From positions 496,001 to 560,000 of the forward strand of contig NW_024881842.1 in the NCBI RefSeq assembly GCF_019059575.1: a stretch of DNA of 64,000 bases. The letters are read 5' to 3'. Made by a program: the position numbers and the translations under genes. The notes below the pieces were generated by a model. It did no database searches. It had not been told where the DNA came from and saw only the letters and a program-made list of their open reading frames with translations. Position 1 is the first letter of the stretch; the number at the start of each line of letters is the position of its first letter. The DNA is from Amphibalanus amphitrite. Its lineage: Eukaryota > Arthropoda > Thecostraca > Balanomorpha > Balanidae. This document shows, in pieces, positions 49,263 through 61,908 of the stretch.

Positions 49263-51180
49263 TCTTACGAGCCACCCCTTCGCGTTGGTGTCTGATGTTT
49301 TTAGCCACTGATCCAGAGTGTTTGATACCGCCGCTGCGACGTTTTTGAAGCACCGGCTTCTGCGCTGTGAAAGTGACAGATGATGCAAATGTGACGCGGT
49401 GTAATTAACGCAGCGGCGGTGGAAATGAGTTTCGTGACGTCATCAGGGTCTGGTGGTAGACACTGCAGACACTCAGTGGTTAGGTGACCGACTGGGTGGT
49501 GTGAAGGATTTATGGGCTTACTTGGTGTGGGGCATTAGAGATAGAAAGGTACACATTTTTTCTTGTGTTGCTTTATAACGTGCACAAGCATACCAATCCT
49601 TTTATTGCCGTCGGGCTACTGCGTATTTGATATGGCACCCGGTCCGCTCCAATTATCTATAACAGCCGCAGTGATTTCTTTGAGGACCGCATCACCCGTT
49701 GGATGATGCACTATTCGGCGGCAAGCACCCCTTTGATGGTCATTTTATTGGGAGACTTATGACGTCAATGTTCGTATGTGTTCGCTGTTTATTTATAGCA
49801 ATTAAGATGAAAGTTGCTTCCGATGTGTCCGATAATTATTTGCTGGTGCTGAATATTTAATAAGGTGACCCATGTTTCCTAGAACTGGTCGGCTATATAA
49901 ATAAACAGATGACATCCCACTTGCTGTTGATGGTGGCGCTCGAATTCATGTGGCGCAAAATGTGTTTATCGAGGCAGAACCAGTGTTGTTTCCTTCGCCA
50001 AATCACTTGGGAGCTCCACTCCCTTGGTGGGATGGATGGTTTCATTCACCAAACTGTTGACGAGCTAACTTGATGTGCCATCTGCCTCTGACAGGCCGTG
50101 ATTTCGTGACGAAAAACACGCCGATCTTATCTGGCCCAGAGAATAACAGTTAATCAATGTGGTCCTGGTTCAATCTGGTTCTGCACTCTGGCCTTCAGGT
50201 AGTTATACTCAACACAGCACACGACACAATTCCAATGACGGATGTTTTCTGAAGCACAGCCGTCACCATAGTGTTTTATTTATCGTTTGCTGTACCTTCT
50301 TTGCACACGATCGGCTATGGGATCGGTCGACTTGCAGTGTCAGCTGAGAAAGGTCAGCCAACATGGGAGGTCTACTGGGAAAGGTCAGTTGATCTGCAGA
50401 GTTCACATAGAAGGTCTTACGTTCGACGAGCCCGGCCAGTACCCGCCTGCGCCGGGATTCGCCATTTGCACCATGTTTACTGACGCCGGATAAGGTGTGT
50501 GCGGTGACATCAGCTGGCTCTCCTGCACCCTCTGCCCGCCGTCGGCGGCGGCGCTTCAGACCCGCAGCGCACCTAAAAGCTCCCAATTAGGTGTGCTGGC
50601 CGGTGGTCCGGCTGAGAACAGCGCTGGAGAGTGGCTGTGTCAGCCCGACAAAAACATTGTCATTAGCCGAACTGGCGGTAATGGGGCCGGCGGAGCGGTG
50701 CCGCTTTTTCAGGACGATCTTCGCGCCGCTGATCGACAGATAGATTGTGTGACCACCTCTCTGTTTGTCTGTCTGTCTGCTCGGACTTAATGTTTGTCTT
50801 CCACACCCTGTTTGTATGTTAATGTTACCCGTTTAACATTTGTCTGTATATGGTTGCATTCAGCAAGGATTTTAAGCTTCTGCCGACTTCTTCCACCTTC
50901 TTTACATTGTCACGACTGTGCAGCTTTTGCTGCCATACAACATACAGCTCCCTCCATTTATTTACCCGCGCCACTCGCGGTGAATCCGTACCCCGAGTAG
51001 CTGGGAGCAGCTCGACGGCGCTCCGGCAGCGGCCGACTGTGGTCGGTGACGGATGGGGTGCTGTCGGCTCGATCCGTCAACCCGACACGAGCCGCAAGGG
51101 CCACTCGGTGATGGGTGGATGGGCCGGGCGGACAGACCCGACAAACTGCTCCCGTCACCACTGGCTGAAGAGTGTGGGCG
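49263..51180. other. No gene seen
   Basis: Unique sequence with only short frames. (CTGT)n-like words occur near 50761-50782. Confidence 0.4.
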
Positions 51181-51310
51181 GGAGTGCGGACACAATGGCG
51201 CTCAATCGGAGTTGGACGTAAATATCTATTCAGTCTGGCCAGAGGAGTGCGAACAACGATTGCCACCAGGTGCCCGAACGGAATTGGAAGTAAATATCTA
51301 TTTATTCAGC
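51181..51310 (+). repeat. Two-copy tandem duplication, about 63-71 bp
   Basis: GGAGTGCG...CGGAGTTGGACGTAAATATCTATTCAG is followed by GGAGTGCG...CGGAATTGGAAGTAAATATCTATT..ATTCAG. The copies have diverged and differ by a small indel. Confidence 0.75.
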
Positions 51311-52534
51311 TGTGAACCAGCTGCTTTATTCCCTCTGGCGAACCGTGCGCCCTTGGGAAATTAATAACTAATTGTTTGTGTTCAAGCTGCCAGGTCGTTC
51401 TGTCGACGAGCCAGTCTGAACCGTTTACGGGTCCGTAAACGTTAATATTTTGGTGACCAAAAGCTGTAAGATTTATTGCAATTGTTAATGCAGTGGCGTA
51501 GATACAAGAGGCTTCCTTTATAAACCTGCCACGCCAAACTACCTATAACGTCACCTCATGCACTGTGGCATACCTAAGTCAAAAGTTGTCAGTTACGTGA
51601 ACGCTACGCTACATTTAAATTACGTTATTTTTAAAATGAGGTTTAAGTTTAACCTTCTGATTAGACCATGATTACTCAAAAAGCTTCATGCAATTTCACG
51701 TCATGGAAATAGTTACGTCTGCCCCAGCCACTGGCATACGACTACGAGCCGACCGGACTTCCGCGGGGCCGTTTCGGAGCTGGAGTGTAGTTTCACAGTG
51801 GGCTCGGCTGGGCCCACACCGGAGCAGCGTCCTGAAGGTACGGCGCCGCCGGCACCGCTACCGGCGATCGATGCACGCCTCCGCCGCCAATGCGGCGCGT
51901 TTGTCGACGGCATCGCGCCGGCCTCGTCGACTGCGACGATCCAACCTTGTCGGCAGCGACGAAGGGACCATGTCGTCTGTGTCGCGATCGTTTGGCGACA
52001 CCGCCCCGCCGCTAAATGGTGCAGCGACACGCTTATCAGATCGACTCTGTTTGAGCAACGCACATTTAGTGCAGCAACGGCCGTTCAGCCGTCCAATGGC
52101 CTCAGCGGCCCCACAGGTCACGTTTCCGGCCCGATTTTATTCGTGTGCTGTGTGACGAATATGACGGTAATGTGTCTCAAAGGACCAGCTAATGTCCTAT
52201 TTGCTTTGCATCCATGCATTACTGCTGTGTGGACATTCACTAACTGGACACAAGGTAGCATCAGCATGGATTTTGCAGCCGCTAAACTGGATCGCAGAGA
52301 CCTGAATAGAACACCACATGAGCCATTGCTGGCGCTGATTTTCAATGCGAGTACGACTATGTTTGGGCGGTTTTGCAGCGGTGAAGTGGCTGATGTCAAT
52401 CGGTGTGCCTGGGGCGTCACCGGAAACGGACCAGACGTCAGTCATGGTGTCATCATTATTAGCCCACCGGGCGTCACGGCTTATTATCACGACAGACATG
52501 CAACCCTGCCGGTCCCCCGGCGGCGGCCCGGCGC
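51311..52534. other. No gene identified
   Basis: Unique and partly CpG-rich sequence (51700-52130). The long + frame here is kept open by composition and by the minisatellite that follows. Confidence 0.4.
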
Positions 52535-52930
52535 GGTGGACGGTGGACTGTGGACGGGGGACGGGGGACGGGGGACGGTGGACGGTGGACGGTGGACGGT
52601 GGACGGTGGATGGTGGACGGTGGACGGTGGACGGTGGACGGTGGACGGTGGACAGTGGACAGTGGACGGTGGACAGTGGACGGTGGACAGTGGGCGGTGG
52701 ACGGTGGACGGTGGACGGTGGACGGTGGACGGTGGACGGTGGACGGTGGACGGTGAACGGTGGACGGTGGACGGTGGACGCTGGACGCTGGACGGGGAAC
52801 GATGGACGGGGGACGGTGGACGGGTGTCGGAGGACGGTGGACGGGTGTCGGAGGACGGTGGACGGTGGACGGTGGACGGTGGGTGTGGGCGGTGGACGGT
52901 GGACGGTGGACGGTGGACGGTGGACGTTGG
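52535..52930 (+). repeat. Minisatellite of the 7-bp unit GGTGGAC, about 56 copies
   Basis: Nearly uninterrupted GGTGGAC with variants GGTGGAT, AGTGGAC, GGTGAAC, GCTGGAC and GGGGGAC. Because 7 is not a multiple of 3, every frame reads a 7-residue repeat (GRWTVDG on +, TVHRPPS on minus) and stays open. The 378-codon frame through it is therefore not evidence of a gene. Confidence 0.97.
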
Positions 52931-54394
52931 ATGATGGGCCAACACTGACCTTCGATCGACCCAAGCCTGCGAACACAGGTGCTCATCCCACCCTGAATAG
53001 TACCCACTGGTCCACTGAAAGGCCACGTTAGGCGGTCCGGGCTTTTCCTCGCACTATAAATAACTAAGGTAACTTCTGAGTCCGTAATTGAAGGACCTGG
53101 CACTCGTAACTTCTGGGGTCGTAATTGAGGGAGGAGCGCTCTGTTTCTTTGATAGTTTCTATTTTTAGATGATGGTAAAGTTAGCTCTGTTCCCTTTTAA
53201 CTAAAAGCCTGTTGTTTCTATTGTAGGGGATGTTTCATCGATAAGGCATGGCAGAACGCTGAACAAATGACAGCTGGAAATCAAAGACGGTCGTATAAAA
53301 TAGGAAGTGACGTTCGGTTCCACGATGGCCGCTGGTCACAGCTTCCACTCTGGCTAGTTCTGCTTTGACCTATCGTTCGTTTCTGATAAATAACCCATGG
53401 CTTTTGATTACCTAGCTTAGTCACGAAGTTTTTCGAATTAATGGTTATGATTTGTGCTTGCTTAGCACTGAGAGGTAGAACTGTATCTCTTCAGCTGAAT
53501 CACATCCGAATCTCAGCAAAACTGTCGAAGGGGTTTTCTTAAGCAGATGACAGGTGGACGAAGTTCAAATGAATTCCGGCTGACCTCTGATTGACCGATG
53601 ACTCACCGATTGGTCGGGGAGCGGCGGCCAGCCCCCTCTCCCTTCCCACCCGACCAGTCCCATGGGGGGTGATCTGCAGACATACAGACCGACCTCGTAC
53701 CCCGACCGCAACTCAGACTCTCGGAATAGCGCGCCAGCTGATACCACGTTTCAATAGTGATGAGATGACAGAGTGTGTCAGCAAAAGCGCGCCAAAGGTC
53801 GGCAAAAGGGCGCCAGAGGTCGGTGCCTCAGAGCTCAGATCTTGTAAATGTTAGATTGACCACTCACTTTGAAGATAATGAGAGTCATTACAGAGGGATT
53901 GAGCTAGCTCAGTGCCCGACTCCATGGATGAAATATGAGTGTGGGCTCTGGATGAGGTGATGTATCAGGCATTTGGGATTCAACGCGACTCGTCGCTGCG
54001 TCCGAGTCCGAAATATCGTCGGATTTTGGCATGTTTATTAGTTCCTGTGGGATACACCGCAAGCATCTGGCCTGATGCGGCCTCTTTTGATTGCTGGCTT
54101 GTTTGTTGTTATCTGGGCAGATTTCCTCTTGTGCTTACTTCCCACTAGTAGGTAAAAGATGTCGCGTTGTCTCTTACCCAAGTTATGAAGACGTCCAATT
54201 AGTTCGGAAGCCTCATTCGCTAGCTAGTCTGTTCTGCATTTATTCCTCTAAACTTTCAAACCTCTCCGAATGCGCTACCTTTGTCACATTGTTCTCGTAC
54301 TCCCTGAACTCACGCTGTGTGACAGTGTCTCAAATCTGCACCTCTCCTCTCGGCTCTGCCGCAGTGCAGTCAGCCCCACCGGGGAGGGACGGGG
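52931..54394. other. No gene seen
   Basis: Unique sequence. A short repeat of GCGCCAAAGGTCGGCAAAAG/GCGCCAGAGGTCGG lies at 53787-53825. Confidence 0.4.
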
Positions 54395-54505
54395 CGGTGG
54401 ACTGTGGGGGGGGGGGGGGATGGTGGACTGTGTGTGTGTGGGGGGGGGGGCGGTAGACTGTGTGGGCTGGGGGCGGGGTCGGAGCCACTGAGGTGGACGG
54501 CGGGC
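54395..54505 (+). repeat. G-rich GGTGGACTGTG-type short repeat
   Basis: GGTGGACTGTGGGGGG, GGTGGACTGTGTGTG and GGTAGACTGTGTGGG recur with poly-G runs. The core resembles the 7-mer minisatellite unit 1.5 kb upstream. Confidence 0.7.
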
Positions 54506-55381
54506 TCGCTTACCGGCGATGACCAGGGCCCGTTTAGCGGCACGCTATCAGCTCATTAGCACTGTTCAGTGTTCAGTTGGCTGCTGAGCCCTCCGGCCGC
54601 GTCAGGCGGCGTCTGCATTGATCAGAGGTCATCGCGCCGGGCCGACTGATGCTGCTCTGCACTCCTCTGCCGCTCCATCACTGCATTCCTCTCCCTTCTG
54701 TTATTTCCCTGGCACTGCACTCAGTTCCATCTGCCACTTCTCACTTGCCATTGCTCTGTCCCGTCGCTGCTCTCGTTGGTCCCCCCTCGCATCATCCTTG
54801 TACAAATGTCACCGCTCTGAACTTTCTCCCTCCCTCTCCTCCCTCCTTCCCTCTCCCCGCTACCTCACTCATCTCGTGCTCTGTACTCTTTCTCCTCTGC
54901 CACCGCTCTCTGCCTCATACGTCCCTCCCATCCCCATCTGCCACTCCCTCTGCCCAGCTCTCTGACTGACGGGATGAATTTGGGACACATCAAAGGACTC
55001 CTCTGTGCACTCCGTCCGCCTCCTCTGCCAGAGAGGAGCGGTCGTCGACGGAAGAGCTCGTTCAGCGCGCTGCCGTCACTTCGTGTTTACCGCTGGAACC
55101 CGCCTGAATGCGCCACTCATGACGGGAAGAATGGTGCTGAAAGATGGTGTTGCTGCTCTCCACGGGACCTGGCAGCTGATGCCATATTTATCGAGGGGCT
55201 GCTGGGGGCGTTCCACGCGCTCCGTGTATCCATTCGATACGCGGTGCGTGTCGGCATACAAAAGGGACACCGCTGGTGGGGGTAATCAGTTCGGTCCCCG
55301 AGGACCACTTCAGCGAACTACACACCCGGGCAGCTCGTGTCGGCGATAGGGCGGCGATTATCCCCTCGTGGTACTCGTGCC
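54506..55381. other. No gene seen; pyrimidine-rich stretch
   Basis: 54640-54965 is C/T-rich with many CTCT/CCCT words and low-complexity Ser/Pro/Leu frames. Confidence 0.4.
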
Positions 55382-55406
55382 GCCCCCGCCCCCGCCCCCG
55401 CCCCGA
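55382..55406. repeat. (CCCCCG)n hexamer tract
   Basis: Four CCCCCG/CCCCG units; the minus strand could form a G-quadruplex. Same hexamer type as at 2103-2150 and 3323-3352. Confidence 0.75.
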
Positions 55407-57272
55407 CGGTGCCTGGCGGTGCCTCCCCCAACGGGACGACGCGACGGCGGTCGAAACTAAACACTTGATCAGACTGGGGATGCGACGGAGGGGCCGACTG
55501 GATTCCGGCGATTTCACAACAGTGTCGGTTTGCAGAAGCCGTGACCGACGTGTGCTGTGTGCTCTGCAAGGCTAGAAGGAACGGGGCTTGGAAGGGTGGC
55601 TCGCCTGTATGTACCCTGGATTGAAAAGGGATGACCGTTGGTTTCACCTCTTCATTGGGCGAGGCTGACCATTTTGTATTGTCTAGGTCATCGATCAACA
55701 GTCAATCGTGCCAGGTCGGTCAGCGGCGCCGAGTCTGGGCCGACAGTGACGAATGCGTTCATTTGATCGCATTCGAATTTCACACAAAACAGCTCGGTTT
55801 CTGGCGGCGGCGATTCATCGACACGGCTAGAAAAGCCTGAGCTGGCCAATCCGTGCACCGGTATTTCCATAAAGCACGACCCTGGCGGTGGCAGCGAAAT
55901 GGAAAACTCTCCGATCACGCCACCATTCAAAGCCAAAGTTAAACCGGGACTGTGCGTTATCAATAGTCGCTGCCCCTGATAAAGGAGGCCGATGCTGTGC
56001 CGGCGAACAGCAGTGCTCGGCGGCGCAGCAGCGAGTCGAAACCAAACGGAAATGGATTCCGGACGGCTCATGGTCCAAACTCTGACACACGAGCACCCAA
56101 AACCGACCGCAGCTCAGAATTATGGTGATGTGTGTCGATTTTCCGAAACTTCTGTCCGCCTTCCGAACGCCGGCCGTTTTCGCCGAGGCCAAATTGGCGT
56201 CATGGGATAATGTGCGCGCTGCCTATGCAGGACGTGATCCCCGTGTTCGCAGGCAATTCGCTATCATCCCTTGGCGAACTGTGGATCATTATCCGGCCCC
56301 GGTCGAACAAGCGCGCATCATTATTCCACGCCGATGGACGCACAGTGCGGCACAAAACCACTGTTTCTTGTTCTCATTCGAACTTTTGGACGGAGCCGAA
56401 TTACTTCTCTCTCTATCACGCGCGAGGCTAGTTCAGTCCGCCGGTAAAAAACAGTCGTATGTTCAGTAGCAGCGCTCGCGTCTCGCGCTCGGCCAAGTTA
56501 GCCGACTCCCACCAATCAATGAGGGGCGCGCCGCGCGGCACGCCGGTCACGAACAGGGCCCGACCGGCGCCGCCTTCACTTGTTCCGAACGCAGGACACG
56601 CCAAACAATTTCGCGCCGGGGCGTGGTGCCGAACCATCGGCTCCGGCCGCCCGCCTACCGGAGAACGCCGCACGCCGAATAAAGGGAAACAAATGAAGTC
56701 GGACGATCCGGGGACTGGCCACACCGGCGATACTCCGGACGAGCGAATGAATTTTTGAAAATATTAGGACGTTTTAAATAAATGGTTTCGCCCACCCACA
56801 AGTTGTGTTGATCAATAATGATTGCATGAACTGGCTTTTAGCGTGCATATATTGGTAGAGTGTGCATTATGCAATGCATTGTAAATGAAAATAGTAATGT
56901 ATGTACGTACACCACTTTATGTCAGTGTTTGCCATCTTCTCCACACACAATTTTATCGGTGCTCGAACTACGTTCGATGAAAGTCTGATGGTGGAACAGA
57001 AGGGGTACTGGGCTCCAAACCTATCGGTCACGTGCTGCCATGTGAATTACGACATTATGCCACATAAGGCCCCTGAGGTTGAAGTGATTGAACAATACTG
57101 CACGGAGTACGTATCATTGCACCATGTCAACTTCTCTCATCATGTCAACTCATTTTGGTAAATCTGTGCTGCTGTTACGTCGGGATGTTTGTGTCAAAGT
57201 GAAGATTTAACACGACGCAATGGACTCGAAGCGGTAATAATTTTGAATTTCAACTGAAGAATATTTGCAAAG
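55407..57272. other. No gene identified
   Basis: CpG-rich to about 56720, then AT-rich. The frame at 56901-57161 (+) is balanced in composition but matches no family and has no clear splice sites. Confidence 0.35.
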
Positions 57273-57325
57273 GAAGTCAGACAAACAGACAAGCACGCAG
57301 ACAGACAGTCAGACAGACAGACACG
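57273..57325 (+). repeat. (CAGA)n microsatellite, imperfect
   Basis: GTCAGACAAACAGACAAG..CAGACAGACAGTCAGACAGACAGACAC. On the minus strand it directly follows the tRNA-like segment. Confidence 0.85.
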
Positions 57326-57339
57326 TCGGCACGTCCCTC

Positions 57340-57400
57340 CTGAGACTTGAACCGGCAACACCGTGCCAAGAGCGCGATTGTTGACTTAGCTCGCAAACAG
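57340..57400 (-). mobile_element. tRNA-like segment with simple-repeat tail, possible SINE
   Basis: On the minus strand GAGCTAAGTCAACAATCGCG resembles box A and D-arm, followed by GCTCTTGGCACGG and a box B-like GGTTCAAGTCT (57343-57353). The (GTCT)n tail begins about 18 bp further on. Tail, order and spacing suit a tRNA-derived SINE. The stems are imperfect, no second copy was seen, and the call is tentative. Confidence 0.3.
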
Positions 57401-60400
57401 AGAGCCGAGACAGACACGTTCCGGTGGCGGTCTCGAGCCATTTACAGTTGAGGCCACTTGGCGCCGATAAATAGCGTCCAGAGGCCCTAACGGCCAGTCT
57501 GGTCGCGACATCCGAAAAGTATTTCAAAAACTCGGATGTTTACTGCAATGTGCAGTGATTTGTTCGTTTCTGGTTGTAGTTAAAGACCTCGATTGATCTG
57601 TTAATTCAACTTTCAAATAGTTTTTTATATCTTCCGACGAAAGGAGTTAAAATTGGTGTGATTATCGTTATCTTCAAAGTTTTGGACAACCACTATCAAA
57701 CGCCAACACGCTAAACTGGTCACCAGGTTCCCTAAATAGCCTAAGCTATTCCCCTAAGCGCTCGAACTGACGACGTGCCAGTGGCGTCGGACCGACGCTG
57801 TCGCTGACAGACCCCCCCCCCCCTGTCAGAGCCACAGACAATTGAAACGAACGGCGACAGGTTGTCTGGGTAGCCTCTTGCGGCAGCAGCAACACTGCGG
57901 GAAATGCGCTGCAGACCATGGGGTGACGACTGACGGCTGGCTGCATGGACGCCGCCGTGGGGCGTGGGAACGAAAACTTGTCGAGTGGCTGTCTTTGACA
58001 AGGGCGTGATTTTAAAATTCATCAATGAAATAAGTTGGCAGTGATAAAAGAGCTTGGTGTTTCGCTACACACAATGCTTAAAAGTTGTTTTACTTTCGGT
58101 TTGATTTAATTTAGACATGAATCAGGTCTCTACCGTATGATGGGTGCGATATACCTCACTGGCAAGCAACGAAGCCTGCTTTAACCAACAACAACATCAT
58201 CATTCATCATTGTGAATCGCCGCCTTTTCTTTTTTTTCTGGACCCATTTGTCACTATCCGTTCCATCGCCACTTGTCATCTCTTATTACTGCTGACACAA
58301 TATGGCTTTACCAACCCTCCCATCACCCGTCACCCGTCCCCTCCCCCTTGCAGCACCCTCCACCCCTCAGTCCACCCTTCCCTCAGTGACGCGGCAGTCT
58401 CCAGGAACACCCACACGTGGTGACCGTCGAGGGGTGACCGCACGTGGTGACGACGCGTGTCACCGAGTCGCCGCGTGACGCGTGACACGTGTCAGACCGT
58501 GCGTCGGTAGTGACAAGCGCGACGCGTAACAGCCTTGTGACGTCATGTCACGTTTCAAAGCAGTTAGTCGGACCGAGAGACGTGACGACCACTTCTGACG
58601 AAAGCTGGTCCTCGGTGTCTTTCTTGTCTGTGATGTTGAACGCTGGAGAAGAGGAAAAGACATCAAGTCAGGTCAGAAACTTCAGTGCTTACACAAGAAA
58701 AGTCTTAGCAGAACTTGAAGATGCCTGAAATCAAGAGTGCGCGATATAATATTCGTTGTGTCCTAAAGTGAACAAATGTAGGTTCTGGCCGTTTCAGCTT
58801 CTTTCTGGCAGCTATAAAAGTTAACTGCTGTCGTCCTCGTCTGGTCTGGCATTCCGTTAGCGTCTCAGTATCGTATTGATTGCGCTGGATCTGTAATAGA
58901 GAAGTGCGGCAGTCTCCCAGACGGATTCTGCTGCTTCCGACCGGCTTCTTACGGAAGCTGATCTAATCCCCAACTAACCAGAAGGCCAGTCCTGAGCTGG
59001 TACGCTAGTCAGATAAATTTCGGGGGTTAGAAATTGAAATGTCTAAAAAATACAAAGTATGGCGATACTTTGTGTAATGAAGGCTCTAGTTCTCCGTTAT
59101 GACGCGCTGCAGTGGTTGGTAAAAATGTGCTATGAGGACCTCAAGCCATCACCTAAAAGCGTGTAGCTTATGGTTCCCGCAAGCCGCCAAGCTTGCGTCA
59201 CAATCGTCGTCCCCGAATGTGGGCGAGGATCACAAAACGGACAACCATTTCATGCACGCGTTATCCGAGAATGGCTGTACGGAATGTTGCATGATTGTGG
59301 CGCAAGATGAGTTGGTCATGCAAGTTCAGGGTCGACCTGTCATGTTCGTCAGACCGACAGTGTGCTGGATTAGTCCAACGCTCACGGGAGTCTTGTCTGA
59401 AAGCGTCATCGCCCATTCAGGCTGCCGTTGATAAAGAATGTCGCATGTTTTTGGCACATGTTCTCAGTGCTGCGCCGGAAATTCTCTGGTTTGGAGTGGG
59501 CTGCTAGATGTCTGATTCTATTTCTGGAAGCCACGGGTGTCATTACGTCATTTAGGTTAATATTTAACGTCATAATGCAACAGCTAAATATGAAATTGCG
59601 CCAAGTTTATTCATAGCAAGAGCCTCTTGCGGAAATGGCCACCGTTTCGTTTGTTCCCTGAGCCATTTTCTGACGCATTACGCGGCCTCGTCTTATGTAT
59701 ATGGGCGGTTAGCAGGACTCACTGAACCCAAAGTCACTCAGTTTGAAGCAGCTTTAGAGCTTCTTAAGTCGTCCTAAATAGCTCTCGGAATCATGAGACG
59801 CCGACCACGGTTAGACGAATTCTCGCCACTGAAACCTCCGTCTGCCTGGGTGGAGTCCTTCAGGGTAGCACTAGCATCGCGTCGTGGTGGTTGGATTGCC
59901 TACTACACGTGTCGCTGTCAGGCTCAAGTGTGCACCTATCGCTATAACTACGCACGTTACATGCTGCGCCGCGGTATCCTCGGCACTCAATCTTCAGGGG
60001 TCGTTTGTCTGAGTCATGTTCATGTTCCGAGGGAGTGACGGATGCCGAATTGTGCGCCGACACTGATCAATAGCCTCCCTGCGGACGGCAGCGGACTCCA
60101 GCCGCCCACTAAACAGGCGGATGTGAGCCATTGACGCCGAGCCATAGGCGCCTGGCTTATGGAGTCATGACTGGTTGTGGAGACGTGGACTGTAGAGAAG
60201 GCGAGAACTGACTGTGTGTTCCACCCTTTCATCTCGTCGGTCTTTGTCTCTTAGATCGCATGGAATCATACATTGAGGGCTGATGCTCAGCGTACAGTCT
60301 CCCTCCCCCAAATCGCTTGTCAATGGACACTGTTCAACGTCAGCAGTGAATGGTAGGCTTTGGCGTCGTGTCGTGAGCAGCAGACAGCTGCAAGGGCCGG

Positions 60401-61752
60401 TGGTGCATTTTGAACAAACTACGTGATGATACGATCACGGACGACGGAGTTTTCCGGTGCGCCATATCTGGAAGCAGCATCTTTGGAAGAAAATTGGATG
60501 GTCGCGGCTACTGTGACATGTCGCTCTAAATGCGCTACACTGACCCGTGTTCAGACCTAATGGTTTATCCGATTTGCGTCGTGTTTCCATGTTCTTTTAA
60601 TCTGACCGAGTCCCGGATTCCGGCGTTGATATGGCATGCAGGCGTCTGGCTTCTTGATTTTATATGGTGCTCCACACGCGAGGCTGGTCAAACTTTTAAC
60701 GTTTGACATCATTTCTTCAGACATGCAAAGAAATGTGACTACGAGAAAGCTGTCCCCGTCGTGCAAAAATGACTAAACCGGTTGAGGTGAACACGACGCT
60801 CGTTGTTTGAAATATCAAAGCGTGTTGATTAATTTGTTAGCAACCATCAAAGAACAGGCCTCAGTTCGCCGATCATAAAGTGCATGGCGACTTCATGTTC
60901 GGAATCCGATAGAAATACTGTATTTTGGGCTCAATTTTCTTCATGGGAATTTTTTTTTTTTAACAATAGCCATAAGCATATAAAAAGATTGTTAATTGCT
61001 AGCATATTTTTCGATTGCTTTCAAGTTCTTAACTCTTAAGTACATAAAACGATAAACAATTAGGTGTTTGGTCGCTATACTTCATCCATCAAGATAACAG
61101 CAAAAGACAACACAAGATAGCCGCAAAACACCTCACCCAGACAGCACGGCTGAGCAATTATCTCCCATAATTGCCTTGCATCCTAGCGGCTCCTTAAACA
61201 GCTCTGTCCAGCTCACTTAAATCTGCCACCGGACGGAGATCGCGCGGCAGCCCTGAACGACCCCTGTGCGGCGCGGCACGGAATGCCACTGTTATTATGC
61301 CGCCAAGTTGGCGCCGCCACTGCATGAATATATCTGATCACCTTGGCAGCGGGGCCGGCGTAACTCATCCGCCGTCTCGGCGCGGCGGCCGACCACATCT
61401 CGCCGCCAATGCACGATGCACCCGCGGTCTGCACCCGCGGCCTGCACCCGTTCGGCACCCGGTGGTCTCCACCCGTGCCCATTGTCTCGTGCTGCGACTG
61501 TGGCAACAGCACCGCTGAAGAGCGGCGCTGATTGTGGGAATCCCGTGTCGTGGCGCGGCGCCCTTCTTAGCCGGCTATCTGGCATATTTATCTCGGCGGT
61601 CTTTGTCACTGGAGGTCGGCGACTGGCCCGCCCACCAGCCGGGTGCTGAGCCAGACGGCTGAGCTGAGAGCTGCAGGGCTGAGCTGGGAGCTCGGGCGGG
61701 TCCGGAGCTCAGCTGGAGCGGCGGACGACAGCTGCAGGTGGAATGTCTGGCT
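57401..61752. other. No gene identified
   Basis: Unique sequence, AT-rich in parts (60800-61100), with a run of about eleven Cs near 57813. 58430-58560 is rich in CGTGAC/GTGACG/TGACGTCA words. No frame matched a known family. Confidence 0.4.
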
Positions 61753-61908
61753 GACGAACAGACCAGTCTGATGGACAGACCAGTCTGCTGCGATAGAATA
61801 GTCTGGGGGATGAACAACAGCTAGTCTGGTGGACAGACCGGTCTAATTAGGAGGGGTTTGTCGCAGCTCACTGTTCTGACCTCAGGTGGACAGACCAGTC
61901 CATCCGGG
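61753..61908 (+). repeat. Degenerate repeat of GGACAGACCAGTCTG units
   Basis: ACAGACCAGTCTGATGGACAGACCAGTCTG, then TAGTCTGG, GGACAGACCGGTCTAAT and GGACAGACCAGTCCA. Each unit contains a near-palindrome of CAGAC and GTCTG (AGACCGGTCT is perfect). Confidence 0.75.

Noticed and set aside
51491-51510. CAGTGGCGTAG, resembling an hAT terminus
   Set aside because: No matching inverted end or 8-bp duplication was found nearby; likewise CAGTGGCGGAGG at 44588.
51798-52934. 378-codon + frame with tryptophan-rich repeat (GRWTVDG), and matching minus frames (TVHRPPS)
   Set aside because: It is kept open by the 7-bp minisatellite, which has no stops in any frame; the part before the repeat matches no family.
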